Source: Nonomuraea sp. NEAU-A123
GTDB taxonomy: Bacteria > Actinomycetota > Actinomycetes > Streptosporangiales > Streptosporangiaceae
Assembly (NCBI RefSeq): GCF_018603905.1
Contig: NZ_JAHFZZ010000002.1
Location: 682,001 to 746,000, forward strand
Reading direction: 5' to 3'
Length of the DNA: 64,000 nucleotides
The notes beneath the pieces were generated by a model. It searched no databases. It was not told where the DNA came from and was given only the letters and a program-made list of their open reading frames with translations. The position numbers and the translations under genes were made by a program. Positions 17,382-26,490 of this stretch are shown here, piece after piece. Within the stretch, counting starts at the first letter, position 1, and the number at the start of each line of letters is the position of its first letter.

Positions 17382-18196
17382 CTCCAGGGGTGACCGGTCC
17401 CGCGGTACTCCGCAACCGGGATCGGCGTGATACCGGGCCGCATGCGGTCCGGATACAGGCGCCCGTACAGGTGGTCGATCTCATGGCCGGCCAGGCGGGC
17501 CAGCGCCGCTTCCACCACTGTGATGACCGCCTGCCCGTCCAGGTGGGTGTGTTTGATCTCCATCCGCAGCGGGCGGGGGACCAGGCCGCGCACATCGAAG
17601 AGCTCAGGCAACCCTCGTACTGCTCGTCGGTGTCGGCAGACTCGCTGACGATGCAGGGGTTGAGCACGATCAGTGGGTCAGCGTCCGGGTCGGGCAGGAC
17701 GATGATGGCGGCGGCCCGGTCGATGCCGATCTGCGGTGCGGCCAGTCCCATGCCCTTGCCGAACGCGTGGTGCTCGCGGACCCGCTGCATGGCGGCGAAC
17801 AGGCGGTCGATGACGTCGCCGGCGTGGTCGGCTTCGGCGGGCAGGGTAAACGGACGCGCAGGGACGGTCAGGATCGCAGCGCCGTGCTGCACGATGCCAG
17901 CCGCGCGCATCCGGTCGCTGGCGGTGCGCAACGCGACCGAGGGCTGGGCCTCGTCGTCGCGGGCGCGGAAACGCCATTCCAGCCGGTAGCGGAGGATCAT
18001 CGGTGGCCCAGGAGAAGACCACCTCGTCCCCGCGGCCGGTGCGGGTGATCGGGGTGCGCAGGGCGACGGCCTCGGCGGTGGTGGAGGTCTCGGTGCCCCA
18101 CACCACCGGGTCCAACGCGGCGGGGAAGACTAGCTCGACCGACAGGTGCCGGGTGGGCAGGCGCACCGTGCGCCCGGACGCCGGAGCGTGCGGCAA
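17372..18196 (-). pseudogene. Peptide deformylase with extra N-terminal domain, frameshifted and 5'-truncated
   Basis: All three deformylase motifs are readable: GMGLAAPQIG, EGCLS and HEIDH. They lie in different frames: a one-base loss directly after EGCLS (about 17605) moves FDVRGLVPRPLRMEIKH and HEIDHLYG to the next frame, ending at 17372. A second shift near 18000 separates an N-terminal portion (RLPTRHLSVELVFP, LDPVVWGTETSTT). The 5' end stops at about 18196 where oxidoreductase homology begins on the other strand. Intact enzymes remove formyl from nascent Met; here the gene is dead unless the shifts are sequencing errors. Confidence 0.8.
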
Positions 18197-19059
18197 TCAC
18201 TGCCGGACGCTGGGGCGCCGATGCTCACCACACCTCGGTCGAGGACATGCTCGCGGCCGGCGGTCTCGACGGGGTAGTGGTCGCCGTCCCGCCGGCCGCC
18301 TACCGGCCGATCCTCGCCTCATGCATCGAGGCTCGGATCCCGGTCTTCTGCGAGAAACCGGGCGGGCAGTCCGCGTCCGAGATCCGGGAGTGCGCCGCCC
18401 TCGCCGCCGAGGCACAGACCGAGGTCGTCGTCGGGTACATGAAGCGGTTCGCGCCGGCGTACCAGCGTGCTCGGGAGGTGATCGGCTCCGCGGGCTTCGG
18501 CTCTCCCTCCCTGGCGCATTTCACGTTCGCGATGGGTCGCGTCGACGAGTACCTCGCCGATCTTCGCCACTACCTGATCGACAACCCGGTGCACATGATC
18601 GACCTGGCACGGTACCTCGTGGGGGAGATCGACGAGATCTCCGCGGTCCTGAATGTCGTGCCCACCGTCGGCCTCAGCGTGAGTCTCGTCGCCCGGACGG
18701 ACGGAGGTGCAACATGCTCGTTCGACTTCTGCACGACTGCCTCCTTCGCGCATCGGGGTGAGTTCGTCGAGGTCTACGGGCGAGGAGACTCCGTGCAGGT
18801 CGACAATGTCGACACCTGCACGTATCGTCCCGCCGACGGTCCAGCGGAGGTCTGGCGTCCCAACTACACCCTGCCGACGCCGTCGAACTCCGGCTGGACC
18901 GTGATGGGTTTCGTCCCCGCCCTACAACATTTCCGAGACGTTGTGGCAGGCCTCACCGACAACCGGTCCGATCTGGAGAGCGCCGCGCGGACTCTCGAGA
19001 CCACCGAACTCCTCTGGCATCGGCTCGAGTCGTCGTGGTCGGCGCTGCGTGATGAGTGA
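18193..19059 (+). pseudogene. Gfo/Idh/MocA oxidoreductase lacking its Rossmann N-terminus
   Basis: Homology begins at AITAGRWGADAHHTSVEDML and continues without interruption through VVVAVPP, the CEKP motif (catalytic lysine), GYMKRFAPAY and DNPVHMIDLARYL to a normal C-terminus. The first about 35 residues with the GxGxxG nucleotide loop are absent because the sequence switches at about 18190 to the deformylase remnant. ATG 18247 could begin a 270-aa protein, but without the NAD loop it should not be active. The rest is undamaged, so the break looks recent. Confidence 0.85.
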
Positions 19060-19310
19060 TCGCGGTGGTCGGCGGCATCGACCTCTTCTACCTCATCGCC
19101 TGGAGCAGGCGAGCGTCTCGTTCGTCGTCACCCGGATCGCTTCGTCAGCGTGCGGGATCGTCGGCCCCGCAGCAAGAGATCACACCGTAGCCCCAGGTGC
19201 GGAGCTGTCGCGTCGTGCCGGCGGCTCATGCGGGCTCCGTCCCGGCGTCCTGCTCGAACAGGGCTTGCCGCCGGCCGCGCCGGCGGTGATGGTGCGAGAT
19301 GATCTTTGCG
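19060..19310. other. Non-coding gap after the truncated oxidoreductase
   Basis: About 250 bases with no convincing gene. A short plus-strand hydrophobic frame (near 19062) has no start. Ordinary GC-rich spacer or remnant. Confidence 0.5.
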
Positions 19311-19342
19311 AAAAGCCAGGTCAGACGGCATCTGACCTGGCT
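19311..19342 (-). terminator. Rho-independent terminator, minus strand
   Basis: A perfect 12-bp stem (19314-19325 with 19331-19342) and 5-base loop; read on the minus strand the stem is followed by TTTT. It lies 9 bases beyond the 3' end of the tRNA-Arg fragment, as expected for a tRNA terminator. Confidence 0.78.
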
Positions 19343-19351
19343 GGCGAGGAG

Positions 19352-19397
19352 TGCCCCCTGTAGGTTTCGAACCTACGCACCCGGCTCCGGAGGCCGG
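19352..19397 (-). tRNA. 3' half of tRNA-Arg(CCG), attachment-site-like
   Basis: The minus strand has an anticodon arm (CCGGC, loop CTCCGGA, GCCGG; anticodon CCG), a short variable loop, a T arm (GTAGG, TTCGAAA, CCTAC) and the acceptor strand AGGGGGC plus discriminator A. The D arm and 5' acceptor strand are absent: homology stops exactly at the anticodon stem. No CCA is encoded. Integrases of actinobacterial elements often recombine in this half of tRNA genes and leave such a copy. It is not a functional tRNA alone. Confidence 0.8.
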
Positions 19398-19399
19398 TT

Positions 19400-19978
19400 T
19401 TATCGTACGGCTGCGAACGCCACAGCAGTGGTGGAGGCGATGACCGTCGTCAGGACCACCATCAGGAGCACCGTGCCCAGCGGATTCTTCCGCGGGCGCG
19501 GCGGCTCGACGCGCTTGGCGCGTACGTAGGCCACCGCGGGCTTGGGGGTTGGCTTGATCGTCGGTTCGGGTTTCGGTTTCGGGGTCGGCTTGGCGTGGAC
19601 GGGCGGGGGTACGACGGCGGGTACCCGCACGTGGTTAGGGGTCGGCCGAGAGGTCGGTCGATGGGTCGGCTGGGGTTTCGCGGGGCGGGGGGTGATCACG
19701 ACCCGGACCCTGGGTGTCGTCTTCGGGGTGGCGGCGGGTTGTGGGTTCGCGGTGACGGCGGGTTGTGGGTTCGGGATGGTTTTGGGTGGCGGGTTCGCGA
19801 CCCGCGATCCGCATCGTCCGATGTGCACACTCACCAGCGGCACGTCCACGCAGACGGTCACGTCGGCGCTGACGCTCACGGTCGAGTCGCCGGGCTCCGG
19901 ATCGGCCGCGGCGGGAGCGCCCGCGGACAGCGCCAACAGCGTGCCCGCAAGGAGCAGCGGCATGCGCCAGGCGCCCAC
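19400..19978 (-). CDS. Secreted Pro/Thr-rich membrane-anchored protein
   Basis: 192 aa. GTG 19978 follows the upstream stop by 2 bases, with GGAGG inside the preceding gene. Signal peptide (1-25, AAADPEPGD), a short domain with two cysteines (residues about 42 and 56: VCVDVPLVSVHIGRCGS), then a long Pro/Thr/Lys/Val linker of PTPKP and PNPQP units (about 63-160), and a C-terminal helix (LGTVLLMVVLTTVIASTTAVA) ending in Arg. No LPXTG motif. Probably a cell-wall-spanning protein of unknown role, co-expressed with the DUF4239 protein. Its stop codon is 3 bases from the tRNA fragment. Confidence 0.75.
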   Translation of the reverse strand: MGAWRMPLLLAGTLLALSAGAPAAADPEPGDSTVSVSADVTVCVDVPLVSVHIGRCGSRVANPPPKTIPNPQPAVTANPQPAATPKTTPRVRVVITPRPAKPQPTHRPTSRPTPNHVRVPAVVPPPVHAKPTPKPKPEPTIKPTPKPAVAYVRAKRVEPPRPRKNPLGTVLLMVVLTTVIASTTAVAFAAVR

Positions 19979-19980
19979 GG

Positions 19981-20745
19981 TCAGACGCCTCCGGATATCC
20001 GCGCGAACTCCTGCAGCGCGCTCTTGTACGCCTCAGGCTCCACGGCCAGCGGTCCGTTGAAGGCGTGGGAGATGTCCCAGGTGAGGTAGATGCCGAAGCC
20101 GAGCATCGCGGCCATCGCCACCACCGGCAGGAGCGCCAGGCCGCGCGGCCTGGCCCCGGCCAGGAACGGGAACAGGACGACCAGCAGGCCGGTGATGATC
20201 GTCAGGGCCAGCAGTCCGTCGGGGGGCGTCGCGCCGGCGTCGGCGGCGCGCTGGGCGCGGGCGGCGGCGATCGCCGCGATGTGGTCGAGCACCGCGGTCC
20301 TGGCCTCCTTCTGGTCCGTGGTCACCTGCAGCGCGTCGACGCGGGCCCGGAGCGCGTCGAGCCGCTCCGTGCCGACAGGGTCCATCGCACCGCGCTGCAT
20401 GACGGGCCACTCGTCCTTGACGATGAACGTGATGTAGTCGCGCAGCCCGGCGCGCACCAGGGCGGGGGCGGTGCCGGGCAGTCCGGAGGCCGACCAGTAG
20501 GCCTCTACCGCGGCCTGGCTCTCGGTCTGTGTGTTCTGGGCGGCGGTGTCGGCGGTGGTCCACGGCACGATGATCGCGATGGCGAAGACCAGCAGGAACA
20601 TGGCGGACAGCATCGCGCCCGCGTGCCCCGCCGACGGTCCGCCGGCGTCGTTGTCGTCGCTGCCCTTCTTCGCGAGCCTGAACAGCGTGGCGGCGACCGC
20701 TACCACGCCTACCGCGGCCGCGGCCGCGATGATGTATTGCAGCAT
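19981..20745 (-). CDS. DUF4239 (bestrophin-like domain) membrane protein
   Basis: 254 aa, ATG 20745 with GGGGAG 7 bases upstream. Membrane helices at about residues 3-20, 45-65, 180-200 and 205-225, with a long helical loop between the pairs that carries the typical DUF4239 pattern (ESQAAVEAYWSASGLP, LRDYITFIVKDEWPVM). The function is unknown; the family is remotely like bestrophin channels. First gene of a two-gene unit with the PT-rich secreted protein. Confidence 0.85.
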   Translation of the reverse strand: MLQYIIAAAAAVGVVAVAATLFRLAKKGSDDNDAGGPSAGHAGAMLSAMFLLVFAIAIIVPWTTADTAAQNTQTESQAAVEAYWSASGLPGTAPALVRAGLRDYITFIVKDEWPVMQRGAMDPVGTERLDALRARVDALQVTTDQKEARTAVLDHIAAIAAARAQRAADAGATPPDGLLALTIITGLLVVLFPFLAGARPRGLALLPVVAMAAMLGFGIYLTWDISHAFNGPLAVEPEAYKSALQEFARISGGV

Positions 20746-21015
20746 AAGGATCTCCCCAATCCCCACCAGACACTGAGCGTGACATTACTATCACAGATAG
20801 CACGGCTACTCAGGGGATACATTGCGGTACAGGACGTCACCGATGGGTGGTGGCCGGGCGCGAAGGTGAGGTCACCGGTCAGTCCGGCACTGGAGAGCCG
20901 GATTCCTGACAAGTCCTGATTTGTGGGCCCTGCGGCTGGACGGATCGCCGATGAGATCATGGTGTGGGGAGAGAAATGTCCAGGCTGACTCTCCGTGTCA
21001 TGAAATATCGGGACC

Positions 21016-21369
21016 ATGGGCGGCGTGAACCTTCTCAACGGCCGCAGATTCGTGATGGTGAGCTCGACGGCGAGCGTGGTGGACCTGGAGCGGCCCACCG
21101 AGTTCGACTACTGGGAGGCCGACGGGGTGGTGTGGGGCAGCTACACCGGCGGCACCGTCACGCACGGCCGTTTCGTCGGCACCAGGGACGGCGACGTCGT
21201 CTCCATCGCCTACGCGCACGCGCTCGCGGCCGGCGGCAAGGCGGGCGGCCAGAGCAACAGCCGCATCGAGACCGACGCCGACGGCAGGCTGCGCCTCATA
21301 GAGGAGTTCCAGTTCGAGGGCGACGAGACCCGGCACGTCAGCGTGTGCACGGAGGTCGTCACCGCCTGA
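21016..21369 (+). CDS. Conserved small beta-rich protein ('N-acetylglutamate synthase'-named family)
   Basis: 117 aa. NGRRF..VSSTASVVDLERPTEFDYW, VVWGSYTGGTVTHGRFVGT and a closing RLRLIEEFQFE pattern match a small family that databases label n-acetylglutamate synthase, although it has no acetyltransferase fold. It is probably a beta-barrel binding protein. ATG 21016 lacks a good RBS; GTG 21025 is an alternative. It stands alone, convergent with the lrp gene. Confidence 0.7.
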   Translation: MGGVNLLNGRRFVMVSSTASVVDLERPTEFDYWEADGVVWGSYTGGTVTHGRFVGTRDGDVVSIAYAHALAAGGKAGGQSNSRIETDADGRLRLIEEFQFEGDETRHVSVCTEVVTA

Positions 21370-21384
21370 CCAGCACAAGAGACT

Positions 21385-21425
21385 GCCCGGCCGGGCCGCC
21401 GGTGAAGCCGGCCGAGGCCGGTCAG
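21385..21425. terminator. GC-rich inverted repeats between convergent genes
   Basis: The palindrome GCCCGGCCGGGC (21385-21396) and a following GCCGG..CCGGC cluster lie between two convergent stop codons. Possible bidirectional terminator; no T-run. Confidence 0.3.
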
Positions 21426-22057
21426 CCGTCCTTTCGCAGGGCGGCCCTGCCCTCCGCGGCGCCGACGAAGCGCATCTTGCCGAGCGGCACGTCGCCGGAG
21501 GTCTCCTGGGCCGCCCGCCGTACCGGACGGGCCTTGTCACGATCGCTGGGCAGCACGTACGGCCGCCTGAGCACCTCGTCCAGGATGAAGACCGTCTCGG
21601 TCGCCTTCACGGCCGGGATGTTGGCCAGCCGGTCGGTCACCATGGCGTGCACCTCGGCCACGTCCGACATCCGCACCTGGATCATCGCGTCGTGCTGGCC
21701 GGTGGTGATCGCGCAGTACTCGACCTCGGGCATCCTGGCCAGCTCAGCCCTGAACTGCTTCCACATCTGCTGCCGCACGGTCACGAAGATCAGTGCGGTG
21801 ATGCCGAGCCCCGTCCTGACGTGGTCGATCTCGGCGGTGAACCGCTTGATCGCGCCGTCGGCGCGCAGCGCCTCGAAGCGGGTGTACGCGTTGGCCCGGG
21901 AGATGCCCACCCGCTCGGCCAGTGCCGACACCGAGATCCTGCCGTTCTCCCGCAGGACCTCGAGGATCTTCATATGGACGGCGTCGAGCTCGAGGCCGAT
22001 GCCGATCCGTCCAGGTTGACCGCTAGCACTGGCACCATTTCTGGAAATTTCACTCAT
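21422..22057 (-). CDS. Lrp/AsnC-family regulator
   Basis: 211 aa from ATG 22057 (GGGGGT upstream, weak). N-terminal HTH at about residues 28-75 (LDAVHMKILEVLRENGRISV, SALAERVGISRANAYTRFEAL), then an Lrp/AsnC ligand-binding beta-alpha-beta domain (about 95-175: YCAITTGQHDAMIQVRM). A 35-residue charged tail is extra. Divergent from the dipeptide ABC operon by 107 bp containing an AT-rich TTTATATA tract; it most likely senses amino acids and controls that operon, as Lrp proteins often do for peptide uptake. Confidence 0.92.
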   Translation of the reverse strand: MSEISRNGASASGQPGRIGIGLELDAVHMKILEVLRENGRISVSALAERVGISRANAYTRFEALRADGAIKRFTAEIDHVRTGLGITALIFVTVRQQMWKQFRAELARMPEVEYCAITTGQHDAMIQVRMSDVAEVHAMVTDRLANIPAVKATETVFILDEVLRRPYVLPSDRDKARPVRRAAQETSGDVPLGKMRFVGAAEGRAALRKDG

Positions 22058-22164
22058 AGTTACCCCCAGCCCATTTATATACGTCTTAGCGACCGCACAG
22101 CGCCTGGACGTTCTGCCGGACAATCCTCGGCATCTTTCGGCCAATCGTCCAACTGGAGGACTCA

Positions 22165-23742
22165 ATGGCGACCCGCTCGCAGACGGCGGCTGTGCTGCTC
22201 GCCGGTGCACTCGCCCTCGCCGCCTGCGGAAGCGGCGGTTCCCAGACCCCCGCCGCCCAGGGTGGCGGCGGCAAGACCCTGGTGATCGACACGTCCTTCG
22301 ACCTCAAGACGGCCGACCCCGGGCGCACGTACGAGCCGACGGGCCTCTTCGTGGAGAAGGCGATCTACGAGACGCTGCTCACCTTCGAAGGCGCCGACGT
22401 GACCAAGCCGGTCCCGGCGCTGGCCGAGTCGTACGAGCTGTCCAAGGACGGCAAGGTGCTCACGCTCAAGCTCAAGCAGGGCGCGACGTTCGCCGACGGC
22501 TCCCCCGTCACCGCGGACGACGTGGTGTTCTCGCTGACCCGGGTGCGTGACATGAAGGGCACCCCGTCGTTCCTGCTCGACGGCGTCGAGGTGGCCAAGG
22601 AGGGTGACTCGACGGTCACGCTGACCTCCAAGGCGGCCAACCCCGCGCTGCCGTTCATCCTGCCCAACCCGGCGCTCGGCATCATCAACAGCAAGCTCGC
22701 CAAGCAGCACGGCGCGACGGCGGACGCGCAGGACAAGGCCGAGCAGTACCTGAACTCGGCCGCCGCCGGGTCGGGCCCGTACACGATCGAGTCGTTCAAC
22801 GTGAGCAGCCAGGTCGTGCTGAAGGCGAACGCCAAGTACTACGGCACCAAGCCCGCCTACGACAAGGTCGTCATCCGCAACGTCGAGGCCGCCACCCAGA
22901 AGCTGAACGTCCAGCGCGGCGACAGCCAGGTGGCGCTCAACCTGTCGGGCGACCAGGTGACCGGCATGCCGGCGAACCTCCAGGTCAAGAAGACCGCCTC
23001 GGCCAACGTGATCTTCCTGCTGGCCAACCAGGACGACAAGGTCAGCAAGACCACGCCGAACGCCAAGTTCGTCGAGGCCGTACGCAAGGGCGTCGACTAC
23101 ACGGGCCTGCTCGAGCTGGCCGGTGAGGGCTCCACGCAGGCGCCCGGCGTGATCCCCTCGCAGCTGCTGGGCGCGCTGCCCGCCGACCAGGCGGCCAAGC
23201 GCGACGTCGAGGGCGCCAAGGCGGCCCTGGCCGCGAGCGGCGTGGCCAACCCCACGGTGAAGCTGGAGTACCCGAGCGAGCTGACCGTGAACGGCCTGTC
23301 GTTCCAGCCGCTGGCCGAGCGGATCCAGGCCAACCTCAAGGAGGTCGGCATCACGGTGGACCTGCAGCCCGCGCCGGTCACCACCGCGCTCGACAACTAC
23401 CGCAACGGCAAGGAGGAGCTGGGCCTGTGGTACTGGGGTCCCGACTATCCGGACCCCAGCGACTACCTGGCCTTCCTGCCGGGCAAGACGGTGGGCCTGC
23501 GCGCCGGTTGGAAGACCGGCGCGGCCAAGGAGATCGAGGCCGCGGGTGAGAAGGCCGCGACCGCGATCGGCGACGACGCGCGCAAGCAGGCGTACGCCGA
23601 CGTGCAGACGAAGCTGAACGCCTCGGGCCCGTTCATCCCGCTGATCCAGCCGAGCCAGAACATCGTGACGGCCGCCTCGGTGACCGGCCTCGAGTATCAC
23701 CCGGTCTGGACCGTCGACGTCGCCCACCTGGGCGCGAAGTAA
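22165..23742 (+). CDS. Peptide ABC transporter substrate-binding lipoprotein (DppA/OppA type)
   Basis: 525 aa, ATG with GGAGG 5 bases upstream. Lipobox LAAC at about residues 17-20. SBP_bac_5 family: KTADPGRTYEP at the start, LKLKQGATFADGSPVTADDVVFS signature (about 100-125), ELGLWYWGPDYPDPSDYL near the C-terminus. Membrane-anchored on the outer face, it delivers peptides to the DppB/DppC pair that follows. First gene of a six-gene operon ending with an M24 protein. Confidence 0.93.
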   Translation: MATRSQTAAVLLAGALALAACGSGGSQTPAAQGGGGKTLVIDTSFDLKTADPGRTYEPTGLFVEKAIYETLLTFEGADVTKPVPALAESYELSKDGKVLTLKLKQGATFADGSPVTADDVVFSLTRVRDMKGTPSFLLDGVEVAKEGDSTVTLTSKAANPALPFILPNPALGIINSKLAKQHGATADAQDKAEQYLNSAAAGSGPYTIESFNVSSQVVLKANAKYYGTKPAYDKVVIRNVEAATQKLNVQRGDSQVALNLSGDQVTGMPANLQVKKTASANVIFLLANQDDKVSKTTPNAKFVEAVRKGVDYTGLLELAGEGSTQAPGVIPSQLLGALPADQAAKRDVEGAKAALAASGVANPTVKLEYPSELTVNGLSFQPLAERIQANLKEVGITVDLQPAPVTTALDNYRNGKEELGLWYWGPDYPDPSDYLAFLPGKTVGLRAGWKTGAAKEIEAAGEKAATAIGDDARKQAYADVQTKLNASGPFIPLIQPSQNIVTAASVTGLEYHPVWTVDVAHLGAK

Positions 23743-23744
23743 GC

Positions 23745-24812
23745 ATGCCCGCCACGGACGACACGCCCCGCGCGCCCCGGCGGCGCGGGGCGCACCCCCT
23801 CGCCAGGTTTCTGATCCGGCGCATCCTCCTGGCGCTCCTGCTGGCCTGGGGCATCACGCTGGTGACGTTCGTGCTGACGAACCTGGTGCCCGGTGACCCG
23901 GTGGCCGCGAACCTGGGCCAGCGGGCCCTGGGCGACCCGGCCATCGTCGCGCAGTGGCGCTCCCAGCACGGCCTGGACAAGCCGCTGTGGGAGCAGTACC
24001 TGCTGCACCTGCAGGGCGTCGTCCACGGCGACCTCGGCACCAGCCAGCAGAGCCACCGGCCGGTGAGCCAGGACCTGGCCGAGTTCGTGCCGGCGACGCT
24101 GGAGCTGGCCGGGGCGGCGATCCTGGTCTCGCTCGTGCTCGGCGTGGCGTTCGGCGTGATCGCCGCGCTGCGCCGGGACCGGCTGGCGGACCACGCGCTG
24201 CGGGTGCTGAGCCTGATCGGCATCTCGGTGCCGACGTTCTGGCTGGCGCTGGTGGCGTTCTACGTGTTCTTCTACCGGTTGCAGATCACCCCGGGCAGCG
24301 GCAGGGTCGACGCGGCGCTGGGCTCGGCCCCGGCCGTCACCGGCCTGCAGACCGTGGACGCGCTGCTCGCGGGCCGCGGGGACATCTTCGGCTCGGCCGT
24401 CGGCCACCTGATCACGCCCGCCCTCGTGCTGGCCCTGTACACGATCGGGCTGCTCACCCGCTTCACCCGCTCCGCCGTGCTGGAGGTCCTCGGCCAGGAC
24501 TACGTGCGGGCCGCCAGGGCCAAGGGGCTGCCCGGCCGGACGATCCTGTTCCGGTACGTGCTGCGCTCGGCGCTGGTGCCGATCATCACGGTCGCGGGCC
24601 TGGCGTTCGGCAGCCTGCTGTCCGGCACGGTCCTGGTCGAGGCGATCTTCGCCTGGCCGGGCGTCGGCCAGTACGCCTACAAGAGCGCCACCACCCTCGA
24701 CCTGCCCGCCGTCATGGGCGTCGGGCTCGTGGTCGGCGTCGTGTACCTCGTCATCAACCTGATCGTGGACGTGCTGTACGGCGTCATCGATCCCCGAGTG
24801 AGGCTTCAGTGA
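23745..24812 (+). CDS. Dipeptide ABC permease, DppB type
   Basis: 355 aa, starts 2 bases after the solute-binding gene. Six predicted helices; the N-terminal TM segment with NLVPGDPVAANLG is a DppB hallmark, and the EAA loop reads YVRAAARAKGLPGRTILFRYVLRSAL-like (about 245-270). A long loop around residues 180-215 is typical. Forms the membrane channel with the next gene product. Confidence 0.93.
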   Translation: MPATDDTPRAPRRRGAHPLARFLIRRILLALLLAWGITLVTFVLTNLVPGDPVAANLGQRALGDPAIVAQWRSQHGLDKPLWEQYLLHLQGVVHGDLGTSQQSHRPVSQDLAEFVPATLELAGAAILVSLVLGVAFGVIAALRRDRLADHALRVLSLIGISVPTFWLALVAFYVFFYRLQITPGSGRVDAALGSAPAVTGLQTVDALLAGRGDIFGSAVGHLITPALVLALYTIGLLTRFTRSAVLEVLGQDYVRAARAKGLPGRTILFRYVLRSALVPIITVAGLAFGSLLSGTVLVEAIFAWPGVGQYAYKSATTLDLPAVMGVGLVVGVVYLVINLIVDVLYGVIDPRVRLQ

Positions 24813-25684
24813 AATGGGATCCCCTGGCCCGCAAGGGCCTGACCGGGCGGCTCCCCGAGGCTTGGCGGCAGCCGCTGGCCGTCGTCGGTGGCGTGATCGC
24901 GATCGTCTGGCTGGTGGTCGCGCTGGCCGCGCCGGTGCTCGCGCCGCACGACCCGCTGGCCCAGGACCTGCCGCGGCTGGCGGCCCCCGGGCCCGGGCAC
25001 TGGTTCGGCACCGACCAGCTCGGCCGCGACATCCTCAGCCGGGTCATGCACGGCGCGCGGGTGTCGATCCCGCTGACGCTGATGCTGGTGGCGCTGTCGG
25101 TGCTGGTCGGCGGCCTGCTCGGCGCCTGCGCCGGATATTTCGGTCGATGGGTGGATGAGACGATCATGCGGGTGGCGGACCTGGTGTTCGCCTTTCCGAC
25201 GGTCATCCTGGCCATGGTGGTGGCCGCGGCGCTCGGGGCCAGCCTGACCAACGCGGTGCTGGCCGTACTCGTCGTGGCCTGGCCCGCCTACGCCCGCGTG
25301 ACCCGCGGGCTGGTGCTGGGCGTGCGGGAGCGGGAGTTCGTGCTGAGTGGGCGGCTGCTGGGCTTCTCGGCCTGGCGCTCGCTGCGCGTGGACGTGCTGC
25401 CGAACGTGACCGGCCCGGTGCTCGTCCTCGCCACGCTCGACATCGGCACCGCGCTGCTGCTGCTGTCGGGGCTGTCGTTCCTCGGCCTCGGGGCCAAGCC
25501 GCCGTCTCCGGAGTGGGGCGCGATGGTGGCCTCCGGCGTGGAGGTCTTCGACAGCTGGTGGGTGGCGACCTTCCCCGGCCTGGCGATCCTGACCGTGGTG
25601 CTGGCCTTCAACTTCCTCGGCGACACGCTGCGGGACGCCCTCGATCCCCGTACGGCCCGCGCCATCAAGGAGCGTGCGCTGTGA
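24809..25684 (+). CDS. Dipeptide ABC permease, DppC type
   Basis: 291 aa. GTG 24809 overlaps the dppB stop (GTGA). DppC marks: LAPHDPLAQD, HWFGTDQLGRDILSRVMHGAR, EAA loop around EFVLSGRLLGFSAWRSLRVDVLPN and GLSFLGLGAKPPSPEWG near the C-terminus. Six helices. Confidence 0.93.
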   Translation: MKWDPLARKGLTGRLPEAWRQPLAVVGGVIAIVWLVVALAAPVLAPHDPLAQDLPRLAAPGPGHWFGTDQLGRDILSRVMHGARVSIPLTLMLVALSVLVGGLLGACAGYFGRWVDETIMRVADLVFAFPTVILAMVVAAALGASLTNAVLAVLVVAWPAYARVTRGLVLGVREREFVLSGRLLGFSAWRSLRVDVLPNVTGPVLVLATLDIGTALLLLSGLSFLGLGAKPPSPEWGAMVASGVEVFDSWWVATFPGLAILTVVLAFNFLGDTLRDALDPRTARAIKERAL

Positions 25685-26490
25685 CCCTGGACATCACCGA
25701 TCTGAAGGTGACCATCGGCGGCAAGGAGATCCTGCGCGGCGTGGACCTGTCGCTCCAGGAGGGCCGGGTGCACGGGCTGGCGGGTGAGAGCGGGTCCGGC
25801 AAGACCATGACCGGGCTGGCCGTACTGGGCCTGCTGCCGCACGGCTCGCGGACCACGGGCAGCATCGCGCTCGGCGAGCGTGAGCTGCTCACGCTGCCGC
25901 CGAAGGAGCTGAACCGGGTGCGTGGCGGCGAGGTGGCCATGGTCTTCCAGGACCCGGCCACGAGCCTGCACCCGATGCTGACCATCGGCAAGCAGCTCAC
26001 CGAGCACATGCGCCACCACCTCGGCCTCGACAAGCGGGAGGCCCGGCGGCGGGCCGTCGAACTGCTCGGCAAGGTCCGCATCCCCGGGGCCGAGGAGGCG
26101 TACGGGCGCTTCCCGCACCAGTTCTCCGGCGGCATGCGGCAGCGCATCGCGATCGCCATCGCGCTGGCCTGCTCGCCCAAGGTGCTGATCGCCGACGAGC
26201 CGACGACCGCGCTGGACGTGACCGTGCAGGCCGGTGTGCTGCGGCTGCTGCGCGGACTCTGCGACGAGCTGGGGCTGGCCGTCCTGCTCGTCACCCACGA
26301 CCTGGGCGTCATGTCGGCGGTGGCGGACGAGGTGAGCGTGATGAAGGACGGCCTGGTCGTGGAGACGGGGCCACGCGGCCAGGTGCTGCGCGAACCCGCC
26401 CACCCCTACACCCGCTCCCTGCTCGACTCGCTGCCCGACGCAGAGCCCTCGCCCGAACCCGCTCCCGGCCCCCGTTCGGAGGACTCATGA
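25681..26490 (+). CDS. Dipeptide ABC ATPase, DppD type
   Basis: 269 aa. GTG 25681 overlaps the preceding stop. Walker A GESGSGKT, Q-loop VFQDP, signature FSGGMRQR, Walker B VLIADEPTTALD, H-loop THDLG. The usual C-terminal oligopeptide extension with the iron-sulphur-like cysteines is short; it ends in a Pro-rich tail. Pairs with the following DppF. Confidence 0.93.
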   Translation: MTLDITDLKVTIGGKEILRGVDLSLQEGRVHGLAGESGSGKTMTGLAVLGLLPHGSRTTGSIALGERELLTLPPKELNRVRGGEVAMVFQDPATSLHPMLTIGKQLTEHMRHHLGLDKREARRRAVELLGKVRIPGAEEAYGRFPHQFSGGMRQRIAIAIALACSPKVLIADEPTTALDVTVQAGVLRLLRGLCDELGLAVLLVTHDLGVMSAVADEVSVMKDGLVVETGPRGQVLREPAHPYTRSLLDSLPDAEPSPEPAPGPRSEDS

